The translations under genes and the position numbers were made by a program. 64,000 bases of DNA from Hyphomicrobium sp. GTDB taxonomy: Bacteria; Pseudomonadota; Alphaproteobacteria; Rhizobiales; Hyphomicrobiaceae. Position 1 is the first letter of the stretch; the number at the start of each line of letters is the position of its first letter. The stretch covers positions 1-64,000 of the forward strand of contig PERL01000014.1 of the NCBI GenBank assembly GCA_002928735.1. Direction: 5' to 3'. A model generated the notes under the pieces. It had not been told where the DNA came from and did no database searches. It worked only from the letters and a program-made list of their open reading frames with translations. Below, piece after piece: positions 23,816 to 32,448 of this stretch.

Positions 23816-25078
23816 TTAGATCGCGACGAGTGGACCGCCGGGAAACGACACTGTCACGCGTGTGCCGCGGCCGGGTGCGCTATCAATGGACAGGGCTGCC
23901 CCATTGGCTTCGGCGAGCGCACGCGACATGGGAAGTCCCAATCCCAGTCCGCCGCCGTCGCGCGCATTGGGCACATTGATGGGTACCGGCCGCAGGGCGT
24001 CCGCGATGGCGACGGCCGTCATACCTGGCCCGGAGTCTTCTACAATGACCGCGGCAGCGCCCCGGCGGCTGCCGACCGTTGCTACTGTGATGGTTCCGCC
24101 TGCTGGCGTGAACTTGATGGCGTTGGTGAGAAGATTGAGCACGATCTGTTTCAGCGCCGTGCGGTCGGCCTTGACGGAGGCGTTGGTTGCCGCGGACGCC
24201 GATGACAGAGCCAGCCCCTTGGCGGAAGCCAGTGGTTGAATTGTGGCCACGCAGGCGGAGACAAATTCATCCAGATCGATGAGTTCGAACTTCAAGGCAG
24301 GTGTGCGCAGCGCGGGTTGCTCGCTGCGGCGGTCGAGCATGCGTTCGATCAGGTCGAGGGCGTGGCGGGCGCTTGCGTGGATGCCGTCGATATAGCCTGC
24401 GTAGCGCTCATTTTCGACAGGGCCGAAGCGGCCTTCCTTCATGATTTCCGACGCGGCGGCGATGGCGCTCAGTGGGGTTTTCAGTTCGTGCGCGAGTTTG
24501 GCGAGATCAATTCCGGTTGGGTTATTGGGGGACTGTGCCGATAGCGCCGACGGCTGGTTTGGCGTCTCCACGTGCGAACCTTCAGCCGACGGGGGTGCCA
24601 CGGCCATAAATCGCTTCTGACCGTCACGAATTTTGCCGGCGATGTCGCGCAGGGTTGCTTCGTCGCTGCGGTGTGGGGGCGCTGCCGGTTCGGATAGTCC
24701 GGGCGTTTTCCGGTCCGTTGAAGGGTGCGCGCGCACGAGCAAGAGCCGCTGCGGGCCTTGGCCGTCGATTGAGTCCACATCGCACGCCAACGCTTCCAAA
24801 CCCGTCGCGGTCCAGAACACGAGCGGAACGGCTTTGGCGTCGTCACCTCCTGTCCGTGCGATCTCACGCATAGTGCGGACTGCCGGCATGGCGCCGTCCA
24901 GCGTGGCGGGAAGACGGGGAAAGAGCACCTGTCCGGCCGAATTGGCAGCGATCAGTGAACCGGATTTGGGATCGAAAAGGAGAGCTACGTTCGGCCAAGC
25001 TTCAAGCAAGGCGCGCGCGGCATTGCTGATGGCCGGCGTGTGGGCAGGTTCGTCGGTGCTTTGGTCTGGCGTCGTCAT
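23816..25078 (-). CDS. Soluble sensor histidine kinase (PdhS/PleC/DivJ-like)
   Basis: Predicted 420-residue kinase with no membrane segment. Residues 10-110 look like a divergent PAS domain (VALLFDPKSGSLIAANSAGQ). After a linker come the H box LAHELKTPLSAIAAASEIM followed by FGPVENERYAGYIDGIH, a pattern seen in the PdhS family of cell-cycle kinases. The N box is LKQIVLNLLTNAIKFTP, G1 is VEDSGPGM and G2 is GGGLGLGLPMSRA. ATG 25078 is chosen; the open frame extends to 25345 without family character. No response regulator is adjacent; the CheY-like gene at 33598 is far away. Confidence 0.88.
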   Translation of the reverse strand: MTTPDQSTDEPAHTPAISNAARALLEAWPNVALLFDPKSGSLIAANSAGQVLFPRLPATLDGAMPAVRTMREIARTGGDDAKAVPLVFWTATGLEALACDVDSIDGQGPQRLLLVRAHPSTDRKTPGLSEPAAPPHRSDEATLRDIAGKIRDGQKRFMAVAPPSAEGSHVETPNQPSALSAQSPNNPTGIDLAKLAHELKTPLSAIAAASEIMKEGRFGPVENERYAGYIDGIHASARHALDLIERMLDRRSEQPALRTPALKFELIDLDEFVSACVATIQPLASAKGLALSSASAATNASVKADRTALKQIVLNLLTNAIKFTPAGGTITVATVGSRRGAAAVIVEDSGPGMTAVAIADALRPVPINVPNARDGGGLGLGLPMSRALAEANGAALSIDSAPGRGTRVTVSFPGGPLVAI

Positions 25079-25354
25079 TCGTCGGAAAAAGTAACACAGT
25101 CGTGGCTGGTTAGCCGCAAATGCTCGCCTAGACGGTGAAGCAAGGGTGGAGTTGAATATGCTCCGGCTACGGAAATAGCGGCGCAGCCCCTGCTTTTGGT
25201 TGGTGCGGGCGGATTTCACGCCGGGCCGCGCCATTGGTTTGCCGGGGGGCGCCCTCACGGCCCAACAGCTTGCGATCCGGCCAGTTTTTGCTTGACGGGA
25301 GGGGCATGGAGCGGTTCTTACGGGGTCCGCGCGCCCGTCGCGCACATCCCCTGT

Positions 25355-25431
25355 GCCGCCTTAGCTCAGTTGGTTAGAGCGCTAGATTGTGGATCTAGAG
25401 GTCCCCTGTTCAAGCCAGGGAGGCGGTACCA
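25355..25431 (+). tRNA. tRNA-His (anticodon GTG), alphaproteobacterial type
   Basis: A complete cloverleaf: acceptor GCCGCCT pairs with AGGCGGT, the D arm is GCTCAGTTGGTTAGAGC, the anticodon stem CTAGA/TCTAG flanks TTGTGGA (anticodon GTG), and the T arm contains TTCAAGC. CCA is encoded at 25429-25431. The base before position 1 is T rather than the usual encoded G-1, and the discriminator is A73 instead of C73, as known for many alphaproteobacterial histidine tRNAs. Confidence 0.95.
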
Positions 25432-25534
25432 TTGGTTTGGGAAACGGTGTTTGGCCGTTTTGTGCGGGTTCATCTTGCTCGAATGCACCCGGCGGGCCTA
25501 GGGTCAGCGCATCCGGCTGGGAGCGCGTTCGCCG

Positions 25535-25753
25535 ATGATGGCCGCTGTTTTTGCATCCCTGACGTTGGCGCTCGGTTTGGGGTGGGTTGGACGCACGCGT
25601 GAGGCGTTGGCGGCGATCGCGGTTTGCCTAGGATTGGCGATCTGGCTTTTCCTGTTTGAGATCTACAGCCCCGAGTATGGGTTCCGGATGCCGTGGATCT
25701 CGACGGAGGCCCCGCTGTTCGATCCGGCCGGCGACAGGCGGGGCTCAGCATGA
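25535..25753 (+). CDS. Small membrane protein upstream of dsbB (DUF5993-like)
   Basis: Predicted 72-residue protein with two hydrophobic segments (about 2-18 and 24-43) and a polar C-terminus with SPEYGFRMPWI. Small proteins of this build (DUF5993-like) are found before DsbB-type genes; the assignment is from memory and moderate. Its stop overlaps the ATG of the DsbB-like gene (ATGA), so translation is coupled and a joint role in disulfide formation is likely. It begins about 100 bases after tRNA-His. Confidence 0.7.
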   Translation: MMAAVFASLTLALGLGWVGRTREALAAIAVCLGLAIWLFLFEIYSPEYGFRMPWISTEAPLFDPAGDRRGSA

Positions 25754-26343
25754 CCGGACCGTCCGCCCACTCTGATGCCGCCGATCCGCTGGTCGTGCTG
25801 AACTCTCTCTTTCTGCTGCTTATGCTCGCGATCATCGCGGGGATCCTGACGACCGCCATGACGATGCAGTACGTCTATGGCGAGTTGCCCTGCCCGCTAT
25901 GCCTATTGGAGCGTGTGGCGCTGTTCGGTGTCGCGTTCGGGATCGGCATGAACTTCCGGCACGGGTTTAGCTACCGCAACACTGGCATCAGCTTGCTGTT
26001 TGCAATTTTTCTGCTCGTTGTTTCGGTGCGCCAGACGCTGCTCGATATTTATCCGCGGCCCGGACATGAGTACATCGGCACGGCTGTCTTGGGTTTGCAC
26101 ATGCCGGTGTGGTCGATCCTGATCGCGGTTGCGATTTTGACGGGATATGCATTGAAGTTAACGGTGCTCGGCGACGACGACCGGTTGGAGCACTCGCGGA
26201 TCGCGCGGACTTCCTGGCTGTCGGGAATCGCGCAGTTTTTGAGCCTTTATGTGGTTGCTCTGTGCGTGATCAACTTCGGGTCGGTCATCGTGCAGTGTGG
26301 CTTGGGCGAATGCCACACCGATGGCTACGCGCTGTTGAAGTGA
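25750..26343 (+). CDS. Disulfide bond formation protein B (DsbB family)
   Basis: Predicted 197-residue inner-membrane protein with about five hydrophobic segments. The active pair CPLC (LPCPLCLLERVALFG) follows the first segment, as in DsbB, which reoxidises DsbA and passes electrons to quinone. A second cysteine pair (VQCGLGEC) lies close to the C-terminus rather than in the middle periplasmic loop, a feature of a divergent DsbB branch. ATG 25750 overlaps the small upstream gene. No DsbA is visible nearby. Confidence 0.85.
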   Translation: MTGPSAHSDAADPLVVLNSLFLLLMLAIIAGILTTAMTMQYVYGELPCPLCLLERVALFGVAFGIGMNFRHGFSYRNTGISLLFAIFLLVVSVRQTLLDIYPRPGHEYIGTAVLGLHMPVWSILIAVAILTGYALKLTVLGDDDRLEHSRIARTSWLSGIAQFLSLYVVALCVINFGSVIVQCGLGECHTDGYALLK

Positions 26344-26353
26344 GCGCGCTGCT

Positions 26354-27481
26354 TTAGAGCTTTCCTTCGCGCTGCAGGATCATCATGTAGGTGTCCATGG
26401 TGTGCTCGGAGAGTTGATGCCAGAGGAAGCCGTCGCGGCGGACTTTGGTCATGGCTTCGTAGGCGCCTTTGAAATCGGGGTTTTTGGCGGAGAGTTCGGC
26501 GTAGACCGCATTCGATGCGGCGAAGCAGGCGTCGAGAACTTCTTTCGAGAAGGGGCGCAGGAAGGCGCCGTTCTGCGCCAGCGATTTCAACGCGGGCGGA
26601 TTTTGCATGTCATAACGGGCCATCATGATGGTGTTTGCCGTATGGGCGGCGGCGCGCATCGTGGCCTGATAGCTCGGCGGCAGTTCGTTCCACTTTTGTA
26701 AATTGAAGAAGAAGTGCAGCATGGCCTGGCCTTCCCACCAGCCCGGGTAATAATAGTATTTGGCGACGCGGGCGAAGCCGAGCTTTTCGTCGTCATAGGG
26801 GCCGACCCATTCGGCGGCGTCGATGGTGCCTTTTTCGAGGGCGGGATAGATGTCGGCTGCCGCGATCTGCGTTGGGACCGCGCCGAGCTTCGCGAGGATG
26901 GCGCCGCCGAAACCGCCGATGCGGATCTTCAGTCCCTTCCAGTCTTCGGGCGTGTTGATTTCGCGGCGATACCAGCCGCCCATCTGCGCGCCGGAGTTGC
27001 CGCCGGGCAGGCCGTAGATGTTGTAGCGCTGGTAGAAGGCGTTCATGATTTCGATGCCGCCACCTTCCCACATCCACGCATTCTGCATGCGCGAATTGAG
27101 ACCGAAGGGGACGCCGGTGGCGAGGGCGAACGTCGGGTCCTTGCCCCAGTAATAGTATGACGCGGTGTGGGCGCTTTCGACGGTGCCATCGGTGACGGCG
27201 TCGGCTGCCTGGAGGCCGCCCACGATTTCGCCGGCGGCGAAGACCTGGATCTGGAAGCGGTTGTCGGTCATGTCGGCGACGGCCTTGGAGAAGACCTTGG
27301 CGGCGCCATGGATGGTGTCGAGGGAGGGCGGAAAGCTGGATGTCATGCGCCAGCGGATCTCGGGGCGTGCCGAAATCACGGCGGGGGCTGCCGGGCTGGT
27401 CTGGTCGCACGCGGCCGCTGCCAATCCGACGCCGCCGGTTGCAGCGCCGGCAACGAACTTACGGCGGGAAATGCGCGTCAC
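26354..27481 (-). CDS. TRAP transporter substrate-binding protein (DctP family)
   Basis: Predicted 375-residue exported binding protein. The N-terminus SRRKFVAGAATGG has a Tat-type twin arginine, and LAAAACDQ could also be a lipobox. EIRWRMTSSFPPSLDTIHG, FSKAVADMT, the GLPGGNSGAQMGGWYRREI region and KIRIGGFGGAILAKLGA match the DctP/TakP (2-oxoacid-binding) group. GTG 27481 is the start. No DctQ or DctM membrane genes are nearby, so it is an orphan component. It is convergent with dsbB. Confidence 0.9.
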   Translation of the reverse strand: MTRISRRKFVAGAATGGVGLAAAACDQTSPAAPAVISARPEIRWRMTSSFPPSLDTIHGAAKVFSKAVADMTDNRFQIQVFAAGEIVGGLQAADAVTDGTVESAHTASYYYWGKDPTFALATGVPFGLNSRMQNAWMWEGGGIEIMNAFYQRYNIYGLPGGNSGAQMGGWYRREINTPEDWKGLKIRIGGFGGAILAKLGAVPTQIAAADIYPALEKGTIDAAEWVGPYDDEKLGFARVAKYYYYPGWWEGQAMLHFFFNLQKWNELPPSYQATMRAAAHTANTIMMARYDMQNPPALKSLAQNGAFLRPFSKEVLDACFAASNAVYAELSAKNPDFKGAYEAMTKVRRDGFLWHQLSEHTMDTYMMILQREGKL

Positions 27482-27661
27482 GGAATGCCCCCATCGACAG
27501 ATGCCCCCCGATGTCCAAGGCGGCCCGGCCCCTTATAGCGAGGTGTGGCAATGTTCTCAAAGCGCTGATGGATGGAATTGGAAGCCTTCTGCCCGGTGAT
27601 GGCTTGCCGGAAGCTGGCAACGTGGGCGATGTAGGTGGTCTATTGCAACTCTGGACGCCCG

Positions 27662-28321
27662 ATGACGACAAACCCATGGATGCGATTTCGTATGAGGAGT
27701 GCGGCGCGCTTAGCGCTTATGACCGCCGTCTTGCACTCGGCGCCAGCATCGTTTGCCGCCGATCCGAAGGTGCCGCCGGCGGTGGAGAGCGGCAACCGGG
27801 TTCCGATTGCGATCTTAACGGCGGGGTTCGATTACACACGGCCGGAGATTGCGGCGCGGCTGGCGCGGGATGGCGAAGGCGAGATCATTGCGTGGGACGT
27901 GATGGGCGAGGACCGCTTTCCGTTCGATGCGGCGGGGGATACCGAGCTGATGACGGCGCTGGCCGCGCAGTTACCGGAGGCAGCGCCGGTCTCGCTTCTG
28001 GCGGTGAAAGTGGATGTGAGGGATCCGGTTTCGCTGGCGAAGGGGTTGGCATTCGTGGCGCGGACGCCGGCGCGGACGGTGATGGTGCCGATGTGGTCGG
28101 ATAATCGGGCGGCGTGGGACGTCTTTGCGCAGGCTGCGGCGCACTTTTCGCAATTGCGCCTGGTCGTGCGGACGTGTCCGGATCTGCCGGCGGAGAGCGG
28201 GGCGGCGGTTTTTCCGCGCGATCTGAAGCTGGAGCAGGTGGACGGAGGGACAGCGCTCGCGGATGATCCGGCGCGACCGCTTTTTGCCTATCTGGAGACT
28301 CTGGCCTGCCGCCGGCCGTAG
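27662..28321 (+). CDS. Exported subtilase-like protein without a recognisable catalytic triad
   Basis: Predicted 219-residue protein with a signal peptide (Arg-rich start, hydrophobic core, ending SFA-ADP). VPIAILTAGFDYTRPEIAAR followed by GEIIAWDVMGEDRFPFD resembles the first strands of S8 subtilases, where the catalytic Asp would stand at the Thr of LTAG. No GHGTHVAG His box is present (DTELMTALAAQ instead) and no GTSMA Ser box. It may be a binding or inactive protein, or the resemblance may be chance. The start could also be ATG 27680 or GTG 27635. It overlaps the next minus-strand gene tail-to-tail. Confidence 0.6.
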   Translation: MTTNPWMRFRMRSAARLALMTAVLHSAPASFAADPKVPPAVESGNRVPIAILTAGFDYTRPEIAARLARDGEGEIIAWDVMGEDRFPFDAAGDTELMTALAAQLPEAAPVSLLAVKVDVRDPVSLAKGLAFVARTPARTVMVPMWSDNRAAWDVFAQAAAHFSQLRLVVRTCPDLPAESGAAVFPRDLKLEQVDGGTALADDPARPLFAYLETLACRRP

Positions 28322-28620
28322 GCGCGGTATCCAATCCACGTCAGGCCTAGCAGTCCGATGACGATCAGCGCGATGCCGCGATAGAGGTGGTAGCGGAATT
28401 GGGCGCTGGCGGTGTGCGATGTGATGACGATGGGGCGCCGGAGATTGAGCAGCCGCTTTTTCGGGTCGATGGCGGGATGCTCGTCGGGAAGGATGCGAAA
28501 AAGGCGCGGGGGCGCATCGGTCGCATCGGTGCCTACGGCGGCGGAGGCGGGCGGCGGCATTGCGAGGGCTATCGCCATCGCTATTGCCGCTAACACTGGA
28601 CGCACACGGACCGCAGACAT
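28288..28620 (-). CDS. Small membrane protein of unknown function next to OFA antiporter
   Basis: Predicted 110-residue protein that I do not recognise. An N-terminal signal segment (residues 8-29) is followed by a polar region with RLFRILPDEHP and a hydrophobic helix near the C-terminus (GIALIVIGLLGLTWIGY). ATG 28620 has AGGCGGAG upstream. It lies 49 bases after the OFA transporter gene on the same strand, so cotranscription and an accessory role are possible. Its 3' end overlaps the subtilase-like gene by 34 bases. Confidence 0.65.
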   Translation of the reverse strand: MSAVRVRPVLAAIAMAIALAMPPPASAAVGTDATDAPPRLFRILPDEHPAIDPKKRLLNLRRPIVITSHTASAQFRYHLYRGIALIVIGLLGLTWIGYRAYGRRQARVSR

Positions 28621-28669
28621 CACTCCGCCTCGCAAGGATGCGGCAGATCAGGCGCGCTTTCTCTTCGTG

Positions 28670-30364
28670 TTACTGGAAGAGCACCAGCGCCTTTTCAACC
28701 GTTTTCCAGACGCCCCACGCAAGGGGGATGCCAACGAGAAGCCAGAAGACGGCGGCCTTGGCATCCAGCCCGCCCTTGCCGATTCCGAATGAGCCCGTTT
28801 CCGCGACGGCCGTCTTTTCGTGGAGTTTGGCCCGTTCCGCGGCGACCTCATCGTCGGTCATGTGCCATTTCGGGTTGACCGGGCGGACCAGCATGTTGGC
28901 CACAAACCCCACCACCAGCATGCCGGCGAGGATGTAGAAGATCGGCCCGTAAACTTGATCGGGTGCGACGCCCGAGGCGAGGCGCGTGTCATGCAGATAG
29001 TTAACGATGACGGGGCCGAGGATGCCAGCCGTTGACCATGCCGTGAGCAGGCGTCCGTGGATGGCGCCGACGAATTGCGTGCCGAAGATGTCGGCGAGGT
29101 AGGCGGGAATTGTCGCGAAGCCGCCGCCATACATCGACGCGATAATGCAGAAAGCGCCGACGAAGAGGGCGAGGATTTTCCAATCGGCGGCGAAAGAGGC
29201 CAATACGTAGAGTGCGCCGCCGAGAACGAAGAAGATGAAGTAGGTGACCTTGCGGCCGAGGTTGTCGGAAGAGGACGCCCAGGCGATGCGGCCGAAGATG
29301 TTGAACAGTGAGATGAGGCCGACAAAGCCCGCGCCGACGGCTGCGGCCGCAGCAGCCATGGCCGCGTCCTTCTTCATGTCGAGGTAGCCGACGCCGGCTG
29401 CGCCCGTCAGAGCGCCGCCGAAGGTTTCCTGCAGCATCGGCGAGGCGGCGCCGATGATGCCGATGCCGGCGGAAACGTTCATGCAGAGCACGATCCATAG
29501 CAGCCAGAATTGCGGCGTCTTGTGCGCGTTGGCGAGGTGGACGTGCTTGGACGAAATCATTGCGTTGGCGTTGACCGGGGGCGTCCAGCCTTCCGGCTTC
29601 CAGCCGGCGGGCGGGATGCGATAGCCGAATGTGCCGATCAGCATAAACACGAGATAGATCACGGCCATGGCGACGAAGGTTTCCCAGACGCCGGCGGTGG
29701 TTTCTGTCTTGAAAAAACCCATCAGTGCAGTTGCCAGGGGCGAACCGATCATGGCGCCGCCGCCGAAGCCCATGATGGCCATGCCGGTCGCCATGCCGCG
29801 CCGGTCGGGGAACCATTTGATGAGGGTGGAGACGGGCGAGATGTACCCGAGGCCGAGGCCGATGCCGCCGATGACGCCGGAGCCGATCCAGAGCAGCCAA
29901 AGCTGGTGGAGGTAGATGCCGAGCGCGGAGATCAGAAGGCCACCGCACCAGCAGATGGTTGAGACGAAGCCGGCTTTGCGCGGACCGGCGCGCTCGAGCC
30001 AGCCGCCCCAAATTGCGGCGGACACGCCAAGCAGCACGAAGAAGAACGTGTACATCCAGCCGAGGTCGAACTGGCTCCAGTTGCAATCGGTGGCGGTGAG
30101 AGCGGTGAGGGTTCCGGCAGCTTTTTCGGAGAAGGTTGTCGCGCCGGCGGAGCACAGCGGCAGAGGTTTCCCGTCAGGGCCGGTGAGGATGTTTTCGAGC
30201 GGCTTCCAGAACACCGAGAAGCCGTAGGCCATGCCGATGCACAGATGGATGCAAAGGGCTGCCGGGGGGACCATCCACCGGTTAAAGCCTGCCCGGGCAA
30301 TGATCCGCTCACGATCAAGCAAACCCACACCGGTCTCCACCGGCGCTGCGCGCGTGTCCGTCAT
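28670..30364 (-). CDS. OFA family MFS transporter (oxalate/formate antiporter-like)
   Basis: Predicted 564-residue major facilitator with about 12 hydrophobic segments in the MFS core. NRWMVPPAALCIHLCIGMAYGFSVFWKPL... is the OxlT-type start (quoted partly in pieces), GGIGLGLGYISPVSTLIKWFP and GMAIMGFGGGAMIG are OFA signatures. After the core, a cytoplasmic linker leads to an extra C-terminal hydrophobic segment AVFWLLVGIPLAWGVWKT, which resembles a separately encoded MFS small subunit, here fused. ATG 30364 follows GGGGAAGG. Likely substrates are oxalate, formate or related short acids. Confidence 0.85.
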   Translation of the reverse strand: MTDTRAAPVETGVGLLDRERIIARAGFNRWMVPPAALCIHLCIGMAYGFSVFWKPLENILTGPDGKPLPLCSAGATTFSEKAAGTLTALTATDCNWSQFDLGWMYTFFFVLLGVSAAIWGGWLERAGPRKAGFVSTICWCGGLLISALGIYLHQLWLLWIGSGVIGGIGLGLGYISPVSTLIKWFPDRRGMATGMAIMGFGGGAMIGSPLATALMGFFKTETTAGVWETFVAMAVIYLVFMLIGTFGYRIPPAGWKPEGWTPPVNANAMISSKHVHLANAHKTPQFWLLWIVLCMNVSAGIGIIGAASPMLQETFGGALTGAAGVGYLDMKKDAAMAAAAAAVGAGFVGLISLFNIFGRIAWASSSDNLGRKVTYFIFFVLGGALYVLASFAADWKILALFVGAFCIIASMYGGGFATIPAYLADIFGTQFVGAIHGRLLTAWSTAGILGPVIVNYLHDTRLASGVAPDQVYGPIFYILAGMLVVGFVANMLVRPVNPKWHMTDDEVAAERAKLHEKTAVAETGSFGIGKGGLDAKAAVFWLLVGIPLAWGVWKTVEKALVLFQ

Positions 30365-30604
30365 GCCTTCCCCCCAATGCCCAGACTGGCGGGCTTGGCC
30401 CGTCGCACTCCGGATCGTTTCGGTTTTGGGGCTATCAGTACCGTGGAGGTCGGCGGCGGACAAGCGCCGTTGACTGTCATACTGCCGATGGAGTCGCTAC
30501 CGATGGGCTTGGGCGGCTTAAGGCCTTGCAACACGTTGGCGGGTTGTTAGATAGAAAGGATGCCGGCCGCCGATAGCGGCTGGAAAATCCAACTGAAATG
30601 ACGA

Positions 30605-31636
30605 GTGCTGGTGGATACCGCTCCTGACATCGTGCGTGGGCCCGATCTGATCGACCCCTTCGGCCGGGCGATTACGTATTTGCGCGTGTCCGTGACGGAC
30701 CGGTGCGACTTTCGCTGCGTCTATTGCATGTCGGAGCACATGACATTCTTGCCGAAGCAAGACCTGCTGACGCTGGAAGAACTCGACCGGCTGTGTTCGG
30801 CATTTGTCGCGCGCGGGGTGCGCAAGTTGCGCATCACGGGGGGCGAACCTCTCGTGCGCAAGAACATCCTGTGGCTGTTTCGCGCTCTGTCGCGGCATCT
30901 GGAGGCGGGGACGCTCGACGAACTGACTCTGACGACCAACGGCAGTCAGCTGGCCAAGTATGCCGCCGATCTGAAGGCGTGCGGTGTCGAGCGCATCAAC
31001 CTGTCGATGGATACGCTTGATCCGGTCAAGTTCAAGGCGATCACGCGCTGGGGCGATCTTGGGAACGTGTTGCAGGGTCTGGATGCGGCGCTGTCTGCGG
31101 GCTTGAAGGTCAAGATCAACGCGGTGGCGCTGAAAGGCGTCAACGAGCATGAGATCGATGATCTGGTCCGGTTCGCGCACGGACGGGGCGCTGATCTCAC
31201 GCTGATCGAGACGATGCCGCTCGGCGACATCGACGGCGACCGGACGGATCAGTATCTGCCGCTTTCGATCGTGCGCGCGCGGCTGCTCGAGCGCTGGACC
31301 CTGGAGGACATTCCTTATCGCACGGGCGGGCCGGCGCGGTATGTGCGCGTCAGGGAGACGGGTGGGCGGCTCGGCTTCATCACGCCGATGACGCATAATT
31401 TCTGCGAGAGCTGCAACCGTGTGCGGCTCACCTGCACCGGCACGCTGTACATGTGTCTTGGTCAAGACGATGCGGCTGATCTGCGGGCGCCGTTGCGGGC
31501 ATCGGCAGACGATGCCCTGCTCAATGAAGCCATTGAGGCGGCCATCGCGCGCAAGCCCAAGGGGCACGATTTTATTATCGACCGTACGACTAGCAAACCC
31601 GCGGTGTCGCGGCACATGAGCGTGACGGGCGGATAG
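30605..31636 (+). CDS. moaA: GTP 3',8-cyclase MoaA
   Basis: Predicted 343-residue radical SAM enzyme for the first step of molybdenum cofactor synthesis. The N-terminal cluster motif CDFRCVYC binds the SAM [4Fe-4S] cluster, [11 protein letters not shown] is the SAM loop, and the C-terminal cluster is supplied by [14 protein letters not shown] and the later Cys in YMCLG. The protein ends in the essential Gly-Gly. GTG 30605 is used. It heads a probable operon with a membrane protein and solA, an unusual partner set for moaA. Confidence 0.96.
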   Translation: MLVDTAPDIVRGPDLIDPFGRAITYLRVSVTDRCDFRCVYCMSEHMTFLPKQDLLTLEELDRLCSAFVARGVRKLRITGGEPLVRKNILWLFRALSRHLEAGTLDELTLTTNGSQLAKYAADLKACGVERINLSMDTLDPVKFKAITRWGDLGNVLQGLDAALSAGLKVKINAVALKGVNEHEIDDLVRFAHGRGADLTLIETMPLGDIDGDRTDQYLPLSIVRARLLERWTLEDIPYRTGGPARYVRVRETGGRLGFITPMTHNFCESCNRVRLTCTGTLYMCLGQDDAADLRAPLRASADDALLNEAIEAAIARKPKGHDFIIDRTTSKPAVSRHMSVTGG

Positions 31637-31671
31637 CGCGGGGGCGCTGCGGGACTTTGGGGGAATAGCCA

Positions 31672-32448
31672 ATGACGTCACAGCGGACGCTCGGGCTGCT
31701 GCGTCAGGCGCGGTTGTCGCGCAAGCAATTGGTGCTGTTTGCACTTGTTTCGGCTGTCATCAACGGGATCATCACGGCGTCGGTCGGGGCTTGGCTCGGG
31801 CAGACGTACGCCAAGTATCAGGCGCGCAAGCAGTCCATCGAGAGCCTCGTGCATCTCGTCTATGAGCGCCGGACGCGGGCGGGGATGGTGGCCTCGGCGC
31901 TGCGGCGCGGGGCGGACATCGAGGAAGTGAAGTATCGCAAGCGGGCGTATGACGAAGCCTATGTCGACTGGAACAAGTCGATCATGCAGAACATCTTTGC
32001 CATTCGCGAAGTGACGGGCGAATACTTCTTGTCGAAGCTTGAGGGCCATTTCCAGGATGGGCTCGTGGCGGCCATGGCGGACGTGGATCGCTGTTTGACG
32101 AAGGCGTACGACGCGCGCTTGGCGGAGCAGGACCCGAAGCCGATCCTGGAGCAGTGCCGCATGCCGGTGCTGCACCAGTTCGTGCTCGACTGCGGGGCGA
32201 CGTTTACGAACGAGATCTACAAGCTGACGAAGCTATCCTTCATTCCATTCAGTACGCAATTGAGCGAGGGGCCGGAGAAGGCGGAAGAGCGTATTGCGCG
32301 CGCCTGTACGCGCCCGCCGGAGGCGCCGCCTGCGCCGGCTGTCGCTCCACCAGCGCCAGCCGCTCCGGTCGTTCCTGAAGCAACAGCTCCCGTGTCCGCA
32401 GAGACGCCGGTGCCGGGAATGCCCAGCAATCCGGCAGGTACGCCATGA
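31672..32448 (+). CDS. Membrane-anchored protein of unknown function
   Basis: Predicted 258-residue protein that I do not recognise. A single hydrophobic segment (about residues 19-42) anchors it. The central region is charged and helical (residues 45-200), with four cysteines. The last 45 residues are rich in Pro and Ala, ending in GMPSNPAGTP. It lies 35 bases after moaA, and its stop overlaps the solA start (ATGA), so the three genes are likely cotranscribed. Confidence 0.75.
   Translation: MTSQRTLGLLRQARLSRKQLVLFALVSAVINGIITASVGAWLGQTYAKYQARKQSIESLVHLVYERRTRAGMVASALRRGADIEEVKYRKRAYDEAYVDWNKSIMQNIFAIREVTGEYFLSKLEGHFQDGLVAAMADVDRCLTKAYDARLAEQDPKPILEQCRMPVLHQFVLDCGATFTNEIYKLTKLSFIPFSTQLSEGPEKAEERIARACTRPPEAPPAPAVAPPAPAAPVVPEATAPVSAETPVPGMPSNPAGTP

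Noticed and set aside
29001-30155. A 384-codon minus-strand frame in another phase within the OFA transporter gene
   Set aside because: His/Arg/Leu-rich shadow translation; the transporter frame is clearly the real one.
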